64,000 nt of DNA, from positions 620,001 to 684,000 of the forward strand of contig NZ_WOWO01000004.1 in NCBI RefSeq assembly GCF_009831455.1, in the 5' to 3' direction. The stretch comes from Salinirussus salinus (GTDB lineage Archaea; Halobacteriota; Halobacteria; Halobacteriales; Haloarculaceae). Positions 8,103 through 16,792 of the stretch are shown here, piece by piece. The translations under genes were made by a program, and so were the position numbers. Position 1 is the first letter of the stretch. Each line of letters opens with the position of its first letter. The notes under the pieces are model-generated. The model was not told the DNA's origin and did no database searches. It saw only the letters and a list, made by a program, of their open reading frames with translations.

Positions 8103-9035
8103 ATGGACGTCCTGGTCACCGGGGCCTGCGGGTACATCGGCAGCCGCCTGCTCGGGTGCCTGCAGGACGCCCCCGACGTCGACCGCGTCGTCGCGCTGGA
8201 CGACCTCTCCTCGGGGTCGCCGCGGGCCTTCCTTGACTTGCTGAACGGCGACCTGGACTTCCACCGCGCGGACGTCCGGGAGTACGGCGACGTCGAGAGC
8301 GCGATGCGGGGGGTCGACCGGGTGGTCCACCTGGCGGCCATCACCGGCGCGGCGAGCACCCACGACCGCCGCGAGGAGACCTTCGCGACCAACCTCGAGG
8401 GCACCGAGAACGTGCTCCGGGCGGCGGGCAAACTGGATGTCGAGCACGTCGTCTTCGCCTCCTCGTGTAACGTCTACGGCCGGGCAGTCAGCACCGACCT
8501 GGACGAGACCGTCGACCCGGACCCGATCAACCCCTACGCCGAGTCGAAACTGCGCGCCGAGGAGGTGCTCGCGGAGTACTGCGAGGAGCACGGCATGTCC
8601 GGCACCGCCCTCCGGATGAGCACCAACTACGGCTACGCGCCGGGGGTGCGGTTCAACCTCGTGGTCAACTACTTCGTCTTCCGGGCGCTGACCGGCCGGC
8701 CGCTGACGGTCTACGGCGACGGCTCGAACTGGCGCCCCTTCATCCACGTGGCCGACGCCGCCCGCGCCTACGCCCACGCCCTCCGCAACCCCGACGACTG
8801 GCAACAGCGGGTCTACAACGTCGGTGCCAACGGGCAAAACTACCGCATCTCGGAGGTGGCCGACGTCGTCCGCGAGGCCGTCGGGGATGTCGACATCACC
8901 TACCTGGAGGACGAACACCCGGGCCCCTCGTACCACGTCGACTTCGACCGGCTCGGGGAGACCGGCTTCGCCCCCGAGTGGACGCTGGAGGCGGGCGTCC
9001 GGGACCTGGCCGAGCGGTTCAGGAAAGGCGACTGA
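8103..9035 (+). CDS. NAD-dependent epimerase/dehydratase (nucleotide-sugar SDR)
   Basis: This is an extended SDR of 310 residues. It has the NAD-binding motif TGACGYIG (about 6-13), an SSCNVYG catalytic-Ser strand and NPYAESKLRAEE containing the YxxxK pair. NWRPFIHVADAARA is the usual substrate-domain block. It resembles UDP-glucose 4-epimerase or dTDP-glucose dehydratase relatives, but the exact sugar cannot be assigned. The start ATG at 8103 lies one base past the upstream stop; a much longer upstream frame overlaps that gene and is not used. Confidence 0.85.
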   Translation: MDVLVTGACGYIGSRLLGCLQDAPDVDRVVALDDLSSGSPRAFLDLLNGDLDFHRADVREYGDVESAMRGVDRVVHLAAITGAASTHDRREETFATNLEGTENVLRAAGKLDVEHVVFASSCNVYGRAVSTDLDETVDPDPINPYAESKLRAEEVLAEYCEEHGMSGTALRMSTNYGYAPGVRFNLVVNYFVFRALTGRPLTVYGDGSNWRPFIHVADAARAYAHALRNPDDWQQRVYNVGANGQNYRISEVADVVREAVGDVDITYLEDEHPGPSYHVDFDRLGETGFAPEWTLEAGVRDLAERFRKGD

Positions 9036-9049
9036 CTGCTACTCGTCGG

Positions 9050-9463
9050 TCAGTACGCCGTCCAGTCGACAACGTTCACATCTCCGATCCGCTCGAAGTG
9101 GTCCGTATTCGCGGTCAGTACGGCCAACTGCCGGGTTCGTGCCGTCGCCGCAATGTAGATATCGTGGAGGTTGTCGAGCGGCAGACCCCGTTCCTGAAGG
9201 TCAGCAATGATGTCTGCCGCCGTCGTCGCGACCGCTCTGTCCACGTCGACGAGTTCGAACCGCGAGAGAAGTCGCTCGAGGTCCTCGGTCGCCTCCCGAT
9301 ATCTCTCACTGCCGTGGTCGTACTGCCTGTTCACTCCGAGACGGAGCTCTGTGAGTGTGACCGTACTGATAGCGTGTCTCCCCTCGTCGTCGAGCGTTTC
9401 GACCCGTCGACCGGCCTCCCCCCGGTCGATGTCGACGACGACCGAGGTGTCAACGAGTTTCAT
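9050..9463 (-). CDS. VapC-family PIN-domain ribonuclease toxin
   Basis: This 137-residue PIN-domain protein is the predicted toxin of a type II toxin-antitoxin pair. The acidic metal-binding residues of the fold are present: Asp5 (LVDTSVVVD), Glu39 (TLTELRLG), Asp101 and Asp121 (TANTDHF). PIN toxins cleave tRNA or other RNA; the target here is unknown. Its start overlaps the end of vapB by 14 bp, the common antitoxin-first arrangement. The pair is antisense to the SDR genes on either side, which suggests later insertion. Confidence 0.88.
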   Translation of the reverse strand: MKLVDTSVVVDIDRGEAGRRVETLDDEGRHAISTVTLTELRLGVNRQYDHGSERYREATEDLERLLSRFELVDVDRAVATTAADIIADLQERGLPLDNLHDIYIAATARTRQLAVLTANTDHFERIGDVNVVDWTAY

Positions 9464-9677
9464 CCTCGACTCGCTCTACCGTTCCCTCGCTCAGTTCCCC
9501 GATATCGTCTTTCATCCGCTCGTACGTGTCAGCGTCGAAGATACCCTGACCGGCCACGTCGGCGAGTGTTCCACCGCTCTCGATCCGGTCTTCGATGACC
9601 TCGCTGAAACTGCGGTCACCTTTTTCCTGTTTCAGCTTCCGGTACACCTCGTCGGAGATGGAGATGTTCTTGCTCAT
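9450..9677 (-). CDS. VapB-type antitoxin
   Basis: This 75-residue protein starts MSKNISISDEVYRKLKQEK, typical of archaeal VapB antitoxins with an N-terminal DNA-binding segment (about 1-35) and a charged C-terminal tail that would wrap the toxin. The ATG at 9677 was chosen because it begins this conserved core; the longer open frame upstream runs into the SDR gene at 9794. It overlaps vapC by 14 bp. It probably represses its own promoter, since an inverted repeat lies just upstream. Confidence 0.82.
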   Translation of the reverse strand: MSKNISISDEVYRKLKQEKGDRSFSEVIEDRIESGGTLADVAGQGIFDADTYERMKDDIGELSEGTVERVEDETR

Positions 9678-9686
9678 AGTTGCGTA

Positions 9687-9702
9687 TGGGTGTTTGTACC
9701 CA
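9687..9702 (-). promoter_or_regulatory. Candidate vapBC operator
   Basis: A short inverted repeat, tgggt (9687-9691) and accca (9698-9702), sits between the vapB start (9677) and an A/T-rich gatatt box near 9701-9708 (minus strand). The position fits autoregulation by the VapBC complex. The arms are only five bases, so this is tentative. Confidence 0.35.
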
Positions 9703-9793
9703 ATATCCGTTTCGCTGTCACAGTTCACGGAAACCGTTCCGCGTCGGTCGGCAAATCGCGGGGTGTTAGTATGCCCGTGCCGACCGGGAGCAT

Positions 9794-10777
9794 ATGACCG
9801 AGTCCACGGAATCACCGGTCCGCGTCGCCGTCACCGGCGCGGCGGGCTACATCGGCAGCCGCGTGGTCGCCCAGTTGCAGGAGACCCATCCGGAGTGGGA
9901 GGTGACCGCGCTGGACAACTTCTACCGGGGGACCGTCCGCCGGGTCGGCGACGTCGACGTCGAGTACGTCGACATCCGCCAGCGCGGGGACCTGACCGAC
10001 GCCCTCGCGGGCGCCGACATCGTGATGCATCTCGCGGCAGTGAGCGGCGTCGACGACTGCGAGGACAACCCCGGGCGCGCCCACGAGGTCAACGTCCAGG
10101 CGACCAACGACGTCGCCTATCACTGCCGGCAGACCGGGGCGGCCATGGTCTTTCCCTTCAGCATGGCCGTCCTCGGCGACCCCCACGAGTTCCCGATCAC
10201 CGTCGACCATCCGCGGGACCCGATGAACTGGTACGGCCGGACCAAGCTGCTCAGCGAGCGCGCCATCGAGGACTTCGCGGCTGGCGCCTTCCCCGCGCAC
10301 CTGCTGATGATCTCCAACCTCTACGGCGACCACGAGGTCGGCAGCCAGCGCGTCTCGAAGGGGACGGTGATCAACTTCTTCGTCGAGCGCGCGCTCGCGG
10401 GCGAGACGCTGACGGTCTACGAGCCGGGCACCCAGTCGCGTAACTTCATCCACGTCGAGGACGTTGCGCGGTCGTACGTTCACGCCGGCGAGCGCCTGCT
10501 CGACCAGCTCGAGGCCGGCGAGACCGGCGTCGAGAAGTACGAGGTCGCCAGCGACGAGGACCCGAGCGTCGAGTCCATCGCCGAACTGGTCCGCGACGTG
10601 GCGGTCGAACACGGCTACGACCCGTCGGTCGAACTGGTCGAGAACCCCCGCGGCGGCGGGGAGACGCTGGTCAGCGACTTCCCCGTCGACACGACCCGCG
10701 CTCGCGAGCGACTCGGCTGGGCGCCCGAGCGGGGCGTCGAGGAGACCGTCCGCGAGCTGTTCGAGCGCCGCGCCTGA
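9794..10777 (+). CDS. NAD-dependent epimerase/dehydratase (nucleotide-sugar SDR)
   Basis: This third extended SDR (327 aa) has TGAAGYIGSRV for NAD binding, HLAAVSGV, a catalytic-Ser strand FPFSMAVLG and MNWYGRTKLLSE with the YxxxK pair. SRNFIHVEDVARS is the usual substrate-domain motif. It resembles the SDR at 8103-9035 and probably acts on a nucleotide sugar of the same glycan, but the exact reaction is not assignable. The vapBC pair lies between the two, on the opposite strand. Confidence 0.84.
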   Translation: MTESTESPVRVAVTGAAGYIGSRVVAQLQETHPEWEVTALDNFYRGTVRRVGDVDVEYVDIRQRGDLTDALAGADIVMHLAAVSGVDDCEDNPGRAHEVNVQATNDVAYHCRQTGAAMVFPFSMAVLGDPHEFPITVDHPRDPMNWYGRTKLLSERAIEDFAAGAFPAHLLMISNLYGDHEVGSQRVSKGTVINFFVERALAGETLTVYEPGTQSRNFIHVEDVARSYVHAGERLLDQLEAGETGVEKYEVASDEDPSVESIAELVRDVAVEHGYDPSVELVENPRGGGETLVSDFPVDTTRARERLGWAPERGVEETVRELFERRA

Positions 10778-10983
10778 CCGCCGCCGGCGCGGCCGGACCG
10801 GTTTGGAACGGCTTACCGGCTCGCGTGGCGGACCGCGCGCTTCGCCGCAGACGCCAGTATTCGCGCTGATAACCCCGCCGTAACCGATAAGTACGTCTTT
10901 CCCGACTCTCCACCGAACGGACTGTCCGCCGTGTCCTGCCCACACGCGAGGTATCACCGGTGTCCGCACCCGCCGAGCCAGCT

Positions 10984-11538
10984 ATGAGAGGACAGACCAC
11001 CCTCGACTTCGCCGTCGGTGCCGTCATCTTCGTCGGCGTCGTCGGGTTCGTCTTCCTCTTTGTCTCCAGTGCGGTCACCCCCTTCACGGGGAACCCGCAG
11101 GACGACACCGTCACGACGAACCGGGTGGCCGACGAACTCTCGGCTGACCTGCTGGGTTCGCCGGCCGACCCCTACGTGCTGGACACCTTCTGCACGCGGG
11201 CCTTCTTCGACTCGCTGAACGGCGGCTCCGTCCCCGCCGACTGCGCTTACGAGAACGACTCGCTGAACGACCGGGTCGGCGTCCCGGACAGGAAGAGTCT
11301 CAACGTCACCGTCGTTGGCAACGTCACCGGCCCGCCCACCGACACGGACACGCCGGGGACGCTGTGCTGGGACGAGGACGACCGCCGGCTGGTCGCGCTG
11401 TCGGACTGTGACACCGGGACCGGCGACGTCGCCCTCGCCGCCGGCCCCGACCCGACGGGCGAGGACTCGACCATCACCGCCCGGCGGGCGGTCTCGCTGG
11501 CCGGCCGGGACGCCATCCTGGTCGTAGAGGTGTGGTAG
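10984..11538 (+). CDS. Pilin-like protein 1 (class III signal-like N-terminus)
   Basis: This 184-residue protein begins MRGQTTLDFAVG, followed by a single hydrophobic helix (about 9-30) and an extracellular domain. Basic residue, Gly, Gln and then a hydrophobic helix resembles substrates of the archaeal prepilin peptidase PibD. It is the first of five same-strand genes with this layout and probably encodes a minor pilin or pseudopilin. The domain has several Cys (C80 and following) that could form disulfides. ATG 10984 was chosen over a start 24 bp upstream because the signal follows directly. The family looks like a haloarchaeal DUF72xx group; function unknown. Confidence 0.7.
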   Translation: MRGQTTLDFAVGAVIFVGVVGFVFLFVSSAVTPFTGNPQDDTVTTNRVADELSADLLGSPADPYVLDTFCTRAFFDSLNGGSVPADCAYENDSLNDRVGVPDRKSLNVTVVGNVTGPPTDTDTPGTLCWDEDDRRLVALSDCDTGTGDVALAAGPDPTGEDSTITARRAVSLAGRDAILVVEVW

Positions 11539-12177
11539 ATGCGCCGACTCCCGCCCCGTGAATCCGCCGGTGGCGGCGACCGCGGGCAGGCCCACACCCT
11601 GGAGGCGGTCATCGGCGCACTCCTGCTGTTGACGAGCGTGCTCTTCGCGCTGCAGTCGACGGCCGTGACGCCCCTCTCGGCGAGCACCTCCAGCCAGCAC
11701 ATCGAGAACCAGCAACAGGAGCGCGCACAGGGACTGCTCGCGGCGGCCGCCGAGAACGGGACACTCAAGCCGGCGGTGCTGTACTGGAACCCGGATGTGG
11801 GTGAGAACGGAAGATTCCACGGTACGGACGGCGACAACCGCTATTACGAGGGGACGCGCCCGAATGTCACCTTCGCGCAGATGCTGAACCGGACGTTCAC
11901 CTCCCAGGGCATCGCCTACAACGTCAACTTCGAGTACAGAACGCAAAGCGGGACCGACACACAGCGGTTCATCTACAACGGAGTCCCCTCCGACAATGCG
12001 GTCTCGGCATCGTGGACGACGGTGCTTGACGACAGCGACCACCTCTACACTGCTCAGGGCAAGCCGGACAGCAACGCCCGGATCGGTGACGACAACACCG
12101 ACTTCTACATCCCCGACACCTACGATTCGGATCTGTATAACGTCGTTCGCGTGGAGGTGGTCGTGTGGCGGGTCTGA
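11539..12177 (+). CDS. Pilin-like protein 2
   Basis: The 212-residue product starts directly after the previous stop codon. Residues 14-41 read DRGQAHTLEAVIG followed by a hydrophobic helix, again a prepilin-like RGQ-hydrophobic signal. The remainder is an exported domain with NxS/T sequons (for example NGT, NVT, NRT) that could be N-glycosylated. It has no recognisable enzymatic motif. Operon position and layout suggest a minor pilin that assembles with its neighbours. Confidence 0.68.
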   Translation: MRRLPPRESAGGGDRGQAHTLEAVIGALLLLTSVLFALQSTAVTPLSASTSSQHIENQQQERAQGLLAAAAENGTLKPAVLYWNPDVGENGRFHGTDGDNRYYEGTRPNVTFAQMLNRTFTSQGIAYNVNFEYRTQSGTDTQRFIYNGVPSDNAVSASWTTVLDDSDHLYTAQGKPDSNARIGDDNTDFYIPDTYDSDLYNVVRVEVVVWRV

Positions 12178-13148
12178 GCCCTCCCGGCAGTCCCGGGACC
12201 GGCAGCGAGACCAGCCCTGACAGGGACCGCGCCCAGATCATCCTGGTGACTGCCTTCGCGCTCGCGGTCGCGTTCGTCGCCCTCTCGGTGGTCATCAACG
12301 GGGCCATCTTCACCCAGAATCTCGCCACCCGCGGCGACACCGCCGGGGGTGGCGACGCCTTGCAGCAGCGCCAGCAGGCCGAGCAGATGGTCGGGGACCT
12401 GCTGGAACACGCGAATGCGAACTACAGCGACGACAGGAGTAAGATAGAAACTGAATTCAGCGCCGCGGTGCGGGACCTCAGCAACGCGTCCGCCTACCAG
12501 CAGTCGGTGGCCGGTCGTGCTGTCGACTATGCGTACGTGGGGGAGACCGACGGGAAGCGGGTGTTTCAAGATACTGCTGGAGACTTCACGAACACCAGCG
12601 GTACGGGTAATTGGACTGTTGCCGAGAGCGTGGATAACGCACGACAGTTCGACATCTATGTCAGCGATACCGACGAGCTAGACGACCCCGACGACGATCC
12701 GTTCACGGTTAACCTCACGGACACGTCGTCGGACGACACGTGGCGACTCGCACTCGCTGAGGAGAGCAGTACGCTCAACCTCACAGTCACGTACACCGAC
12801 GGCCCCGACAGCTTCTCAACGACCTGTACGGCACCCGAACCATCCTCTGAAGACCTCAAAATCAATGTTACTGCCGGGCTCTTCGCGGGGGAACCCTGCG
12901 ATGCGCTCGTGTTCGCGCGGAACGTCAGCGGTGGAACCGACGGATTCGAAACGTACGACATTCAGTTTGACAATAGCGGCGACATCAGGGGAACCTACTC
13001 CCTCACCGTCGACACAACCTCGGACATCGGGGATGCCCCCACTCAAGAAAACGTCCTCTACTCGGCGACCGTCGAGTACACCTACCGGACGGCAAATCTC
13101 GTCTACGAGACCGATATCCGGGTCGCGCCGGGTGAGCCCGATGATTGA
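12165..13148 (+). CDS. Pilin-like protein 3
   Basis: This 327-residue protein starts at a GTG that overlaps the previous gene by 13 bp, implying translational coupling. After a Pro/Gly/Ser-rich lead, DRDRAQIILVTAF opens a hydrophobic helix (about residues 23-45), a variant prepilin-like signal. The exported part is Thr/Ser/Asp-rich with many N-glycosylation sequons. Base composition between about 12420 and 13090 is visibly less GC-rich than neighbouring housekeeping genes, as is common for fast-evolving surface proteins. Confidence 0.68.
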   Translation: MAGLSPPGSPGTGSETSPDRDRAQIILVTAFALAVAFVALSVVINGAIFTQNLATRGDTAGGGDALQQRQQAEQMVGDLLEHANANYSDDRSKIETEFSAAVRDLSNASAYQQSVAGRAVDYAYVGETDGKRVFQDTAGDFTNTSGTGNWTVAESVDNARQFDIYVSDTDELDDPDDDPFTVNLTDTSSDDTWRLALAEESSTLNLTVTYTDGPDSFSTTCTAPEPSSEDLKINVTAGLFAGEPCDALVFARNVSGGTDGFETYDIQFDNSGDIRGTYSLTVDTTSDIGDAPTQENVLYSATVEYTYRTANLVYETDIRVAPGEPDD

Positions 13149-13590
13149 GGACGAGCGGGCGGCCTCGATCACCCTGAACTACGTGCTGGCGATCGCCATC
13201 TCGGCGGTGCTCGTGACGGGGCTGTTGATCGCCGGCGGGAACTTCGTCGAGGGCGAACAGGAGAGCGTCGTCCGGAACGAACTCTCCGTGGTCGGCCAGC
13301 GACTCGCGGCCGACGTCGAGCGCGTCGACCGGATGGCCGCCGCCGGCGACGGCGTAACGACTGCCCGGATCAACCGTTCTATCCCTACTGCCGCGGTCGG
13401 TGAGCGCTACCAGGTCGAACTCGAGGCCGCACAGGAACCGACGCTGGTGTTGACCGCCGACGGGGCGGACGTCTCGGTCTCGATCCCGATATCGAACCGA
13501 ACAGACCTCGCCGACTCGACGGTCGGGAGCGGCTCGGTGGCGGTGGTCTACGATTCCGATACGGAGGAAATTAGACTCGATGACTCGTAA
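13141..13590 (+). CDS. Pilin-like protein 4
   Basis: The 149-residue product begins MIEDERAASITLNYVLA with a helix (about 8-31), matching the prepilin-like pattern of its neighbours. The ATG at 13141 overlaps the previous stop by 8 bp; the longer open frame starting at 12865 is rejected because it would lie inside that gene. The exported domain ends in VAVVYDSDTEEIRLDDS. No known catalytic motif is present. Confidence 0.7.
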   Translation: MIEDERAASITLNYVLAIAISAVLVTGLLIAGGNFVEGEQESVVRNELSVVGQRLAADVERVDRMAAAGDGVTTARINRSIPTAAVGERYQVELEAAQEPTLVLTADGADVSVSIPISNRTDLADSTVGSGSVAVVYDSDTEEIRLDDS

Positions 13591-14395
13591 CCGTTCGCTC
13601 GCCGCCGACGACCGCAGCGTCAGCGAGGTGGTCGGCTACGTGCTGGTCATCAGCCTCGTGATCACGACGGTCGGGGTCGTCTCGGTCAGCGGGGTATCGG
13701 TGCTTCAGGACGCCCGCGAGGCCGAGCAGATCGAGAACGCAAAGCGCGCGTTCGACCTGCTCGCGGACAACATGGGAGACATTTACCGCGAGGGCGCGCC
13801 CAGCCGGAGCACGGAGATCCAGCTCGGCAGCGCACAGCTGGTCGCACAGGAAACGACACGGTTCAACGTGAGTTGGTATAACGGGAGTGACCGGGAAAGG
13901 GCCTCGCCGCTGTATACCAACTCCGTCATCTACCGTGGTGGGGGCGACCGGCGACTCGTCTACGACAGCGGTGCGGTCTTCTCGTTGTCGGGTCCTAACG
14001 GCTCAGGTGCGGTGTTGCGCGAACCACCGTTTGTCACCACCACGGACCGGGTTCTGCTTACGTTTCCGCAGGTGAGGTCACAGGGGACCACTGCCGTGTC
14101 GGGTTCGACCGCGCTTGTCCGTGCGACGACTCAACCTCAGAACCGTCGCCTGCTCGAACGGAACACCACGTACGATGACATCTGGGTCAACGTGACTTCG
14201 ACACACTGGCGTGCGTGGCAGACCGCTTTGAGTAGTCGGCAACAGGTTGCCTGCCCTATCACGGACCCGGGAAACAGTACCGTCCACTGTCAGTTGCTCC
14301 CTGCAGGAGACCCGGACGACCCGAGCATCCCCGGAGGAAGTCCAGACGTCTTCTCGCTGGCGAAGACCAAGATATCCGTCTCGCTGACGCGCTAA
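13580..14395 (+). CDS. Pilin-like protein 5
   Basis: This 271-residue protein overlaps the previous gene by 11 bp. Residues 9-35 read ADDRSVSEVVGYVL followed by a hydrophobic helix, close to the canonical archaeal type IV pilin N-terminus (S/x-EVVG or PVIG). The exported domain is about 230 residues with several sequons and a Cys pair (VACP, VHCQ). It is the last gene of the rightward set, and its final 4 bp overlap the end of the convergent gene that follows. Confidence 0.72.
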   Translation: MTRNRSLAADDRSVSEVVGYVLVISLVITTVGVVSVSGVSVLQDAREAEQIENAKRAFDLLADNMGDIYREGAPSRSTEIQLGSAQLVAQETTRFNVSWYNGSDRERASPLYTNSVIYRGGGDRRLVYDSGAVFSLSGPNGSGAVLREPPFVTTTDRVLLTFPQVRSQGTTAVSGSTALVRATTQPQNRRLLERNTTYDDIWVNVTSTHWRAWQTALSSRQQVACPITDPGNSTVHCQLLPAGDPDDPSIPGGSPDVFSLAKTKISVSLTR

Positions 14396-15984
14396 CCGTC
14401 ACTGACCGTTATTTTCGTTTCGGAGACGTGTAGGTACGTGATCGCCGCCGGCTCCTCGAACTTCACGCGGAAATCGACATTTCCGTCGTACTTGATTTTC
14501 GCATTACCCTGGAGGTCTGCTTTTTCGACAACCACAGGACCGACGACATTCCCGTCACACTTGCTGTTGCCGCTATCATCGTCGTCATCTTCGCTACCAT
14601 CTTCCTCGCCCGGCGGACCGCCGTTCTCCGGTGGACCGACCCCCTCCGGTGGGCCGCCTCCGCTTGCTCCGCAGGCGCCACCGCCGTTGATCTCGAATTT
14701 ACTGTTCGGCGCGTAGATCGCCCCAGTATACTGCGGTGTCCCCGACGCAGCAGCAATGTCGGCATCAGAGTGCAGAAGGGTGAGTAGGTCGCTTGGGCTG
14801 CCGTTGGTGTTGACTCCTGCATTCCCGTTGATGTTCAAGTCGCCCTTGGCGTAGATAGTTACGTCCCCGCTCGCATTGATTTCGTGGTCTTCGGTGCCTG
14901 GTCCACCACTTCCGTCGAACGTAACGCTTCCGTTGACGACGATGTCGATGTCGCCGTCGTAGGTGTCGAAGACTGTACTACTCCCGAACGAGATGTCGCC
15001 GTCGACGTACTTGACCCCGTTGTCGATGGTGCTCGCGTTTCCGTCAACGAGCTTCGTGCAGTTGCTGAACGTTCCGCACGCGCCGTCATCGTAAGTATCG
15101 ATCCGCGTCTCGATGCGACCGCTTGCCGAGGGGTTACTGACGCCCGTCTCGGTCGGTCCATCGATCTGCGAATTGCCGCTCATGTTTATACCGTTGTTGT
15201 CGGTCGTTGCGACCGCGTTATCGAAACTCTCCTCGATCGGGACCGTCAGCGTGATCGCTGCCGTCTGGTTCGCGTCGTCGTAGCTGACGTTGCCGTCCGT
15301 CCGCCGTTCGAAGTACGTGCCCCAGCCACGGTAGTACTCACTTTTGACCGTCACGACGACTTCCCGCTCCGCCGGAACGGGATTGACGAACGTCTCGTTC
15401 GGATATTCCTGCGAGATCCCTCCCTGTCGGACGTTCACCTTTCCGCTCACCTGGTCGTCGCCGGTCACGTTGACTACCGGTAGCGTGAGCGTCTGGCCCC
15501 GGTAGTGGAACTCCGGCGGCGATACCATGACCGCTTCGCCCTCGCCCTTCTTCCAGACGCCGCCGCCCTGGTATGCGATCCGGACCCCATCAGTCTCGTA
15601 GACCATTGCGCCCAGCGAACTGCTGTTTAGTATCTTCGTCGGCTCGCCCGTCGCGTTCGCGCTCGTATTCCTGATCGAGATCCGCATCCAGCCGGCGTCC
15701 TCGTCGAGGGTGTACTCGCCGGCGTTGCCCGAGGCGAGCTGTGTCTGGCGGGCGTTGGTCTCGCCCAGCGCGACCAGCGCACTCTGGGAGTCGAACTGGG
15801 TCATCACCTTCTCCGCCCGCGAGACCGAGAGCTCGTCCTCGGTGTCCAGCAGCGCGAGCCCGCCGACGGTCGCGATGACGGTCATGCTCGCGATGACCAG
15901 CGCGAGGATGAGCACCACGCCGATGACCGACGACTGCCCGCGCCCCCCCTCGCGTGCGCCGGATCCGGCTGGTAAACTCCGCAT
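14392..15984 (-). CDS. Pilin-like protein with polymer-forming C-terminal half
   Basis: The 530-residue protein starts MRSLPAG and has GGRGQSSVIGVVLILALVIA (residues 14-33), an excellent archaeal prepilin signal. Residues about 40-250 form a pilin-like exported domain. From about 270 to 430 it shows repeated beta-strand units rich in N, G and V (GDISFGSS, GDIDIVVNGSV, GDVTIYAKGDL, GDLNINGNA), reminiscent of bactofilin-like polymer-forming repeats. A Gly/Pro then Asp-rich insert (about 446-482) and a Cys pair interrupt the last repeats. An A/T box (gatttatg on the minus strand, near 16009-16016) about 28 bp before the ATG suggests a leaderless transcript. It converges on the five-gene pilin-like operon with a 4-bp overlap. 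Confidence 0.7.
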   Translation of the reverse strand: MRSLPAGSGAREGGRGQSSVIGVVLILALVIASMTVIATVGGLALLDTEDELSVSRAEKVMTQFDSQSALVALGETNARQTQLASGNAGEYTLDEDAGWMRISIRNTSANATGEPTKILNSSSLGAMVYETDGVRIAYQGGGVWKKGEGEAVMVSPPEFHYRGQTLTLPVVNVTGDDQVSGKVNVRQGGISQEYPNETFVNPVPAEREVVVTVKSEYYRGWGTYFERRTDGNVSYDDANQTAAITLTVPIEESFDNAVATTDNNGINMSGNSQIDGPTETGVSNPSASGRIETRIDTYDDGACGTFSNCTKLVDGNASTIDNGVKYVDGDISFGSSTVFDTYDGDIDIVVNGSVTFDGSGGPGTEDHEINASGDVTIYAKGDLNINGNAGVNTNGSPSDLLTLLHSDADIAAASGTPQYTGAIYAPNSKFEINGGGACGASGGGPPEGVGPPENGGPPGEEDGSEDDDDDSGNSKCDGNVVGPVVVEKADLQGNAKIKYDGNVDFRVKFEEPAAITYLHVSETKITVSDG

Positions 15985-16322
15985 TCGGTGTGACTACTTG
16001 GTATCAGAACATAAATCGTGTGGCCACAGCATCAAATACGAAAACAGACTGGAAAGCCGCTAAGACTACCTATTCTGGCCAATACGAGTGCCAGCGACCC
16101 GCTTTCGGTGCGCCTCTCGCGGATGGAAACTGTTTTCACCGCGAGTCGACAGTCTCCGGTGGGAACACACGGCCGCAAATCTGACACGCTGTCCGCTTGG
16201 GCAGCTCACGGCTCCGCCGTTCGTTTTGACCGAGGCGGCTTCACCGCCTCGCGGAGCTTGGGATTGCGGTGGTGTCCGCGCCACCAGGCGCAACGCCAGC
16301 GGTCCGTAGTTCCAACCCAACC
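15985..16322. other. Intergenic region with a hairpin; no gene seen
   Basis: The left part is the promoter of the leftward pilin-like gene. A perfect 8-bp inverted repeat (16231-16238 and 16244-16251, cgaggcgg with its complement) lies about 70 bp before rps15. A minus-strand open frame of 91 codons crosses the region, but it has no recognisable domain or suitable start and is treated as chance. I see no RNA gene. Confidence 0.45.
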
Positions 16323-16784
16323 ATGGCACGAATGCACTCACGACGCCGCGGTTCCTCCGGGTCCGACCGGCCCGCGGCAGACGACCCGCCGGAGTGGAGC
16401 GACGTCGACGCCGACGCAGTCGAGGAGCGCGTCGTCGAACTGGCCGAGCAGGGACACAGCCCCTCGGAGATCGGGCTGAAACTCCGCGACGAAGGGGTCG
16501 ACGGCACGCCCGTCCCCGACGTCAAGCTCGCGACCGACAAGAAACTCACCGAGATCCTCGAGGAGCACGACGCCGACCCCGAGTACCCCGAGGACCTGCG
16601 CAATCTGATGGAGCGGGCCGTCCGCCTGCGCGAGCACATGGACGAGAACCCGACCGACCACCAGAACAAGCGCGCGCTCCAGAACACCGAGTCGAAGATC
16701 CGCCGCCTGGTCGACTACTACCGCGGCGACGAGGTCGACGAGGAGTTCACCTACAGCTACGACACCGCCAAGGACATCCTGTAA
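16323..16784 (+). CDS. 30S ribosomal protein S15 (uS15)
   Basis: This is the archaeal/eukaryal-type uS15 of the small subunit (153 aa), which binds 16S rRNA. It begins MARMHSRRRGSS and contains the conserved block DHQNKRALQNTESKIRRLVDYYR (about 120-142), typical of the S15 RNA-binding fold. ATG 16323 is chosen because MARMHSRR is the universal archaeal start. It heads a four-gene operon rps15-recJ-like-pcc1-rps3ae with short gaps or ATGA overlaps. Confidence 0.97.
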   Translation: MARMHSRRRGSSGSDRPAADDPPEWSDVDADAVEERVVELAEQGHSPSEIGLKLRDEGVDGTPVPDVKLATDKKLTEILEEHDADPEYPEDLRNLMERAVRLREHMDENPTDHQNKRALQNTESKIRRLVDYYRGDEVDEEFTYSYDTAKDIL

Positions 16785-16792
16785 GGAGCCAC

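Noticed and set aside
16066-16341. 91-codon minus-strand frame upstream of rps15, considered as a transposase (TnpB) relic
   Set aside because: It has no Cys4 zinc finger, catalytic residues or insertion-sequence ends. I could not support a transposon origin.
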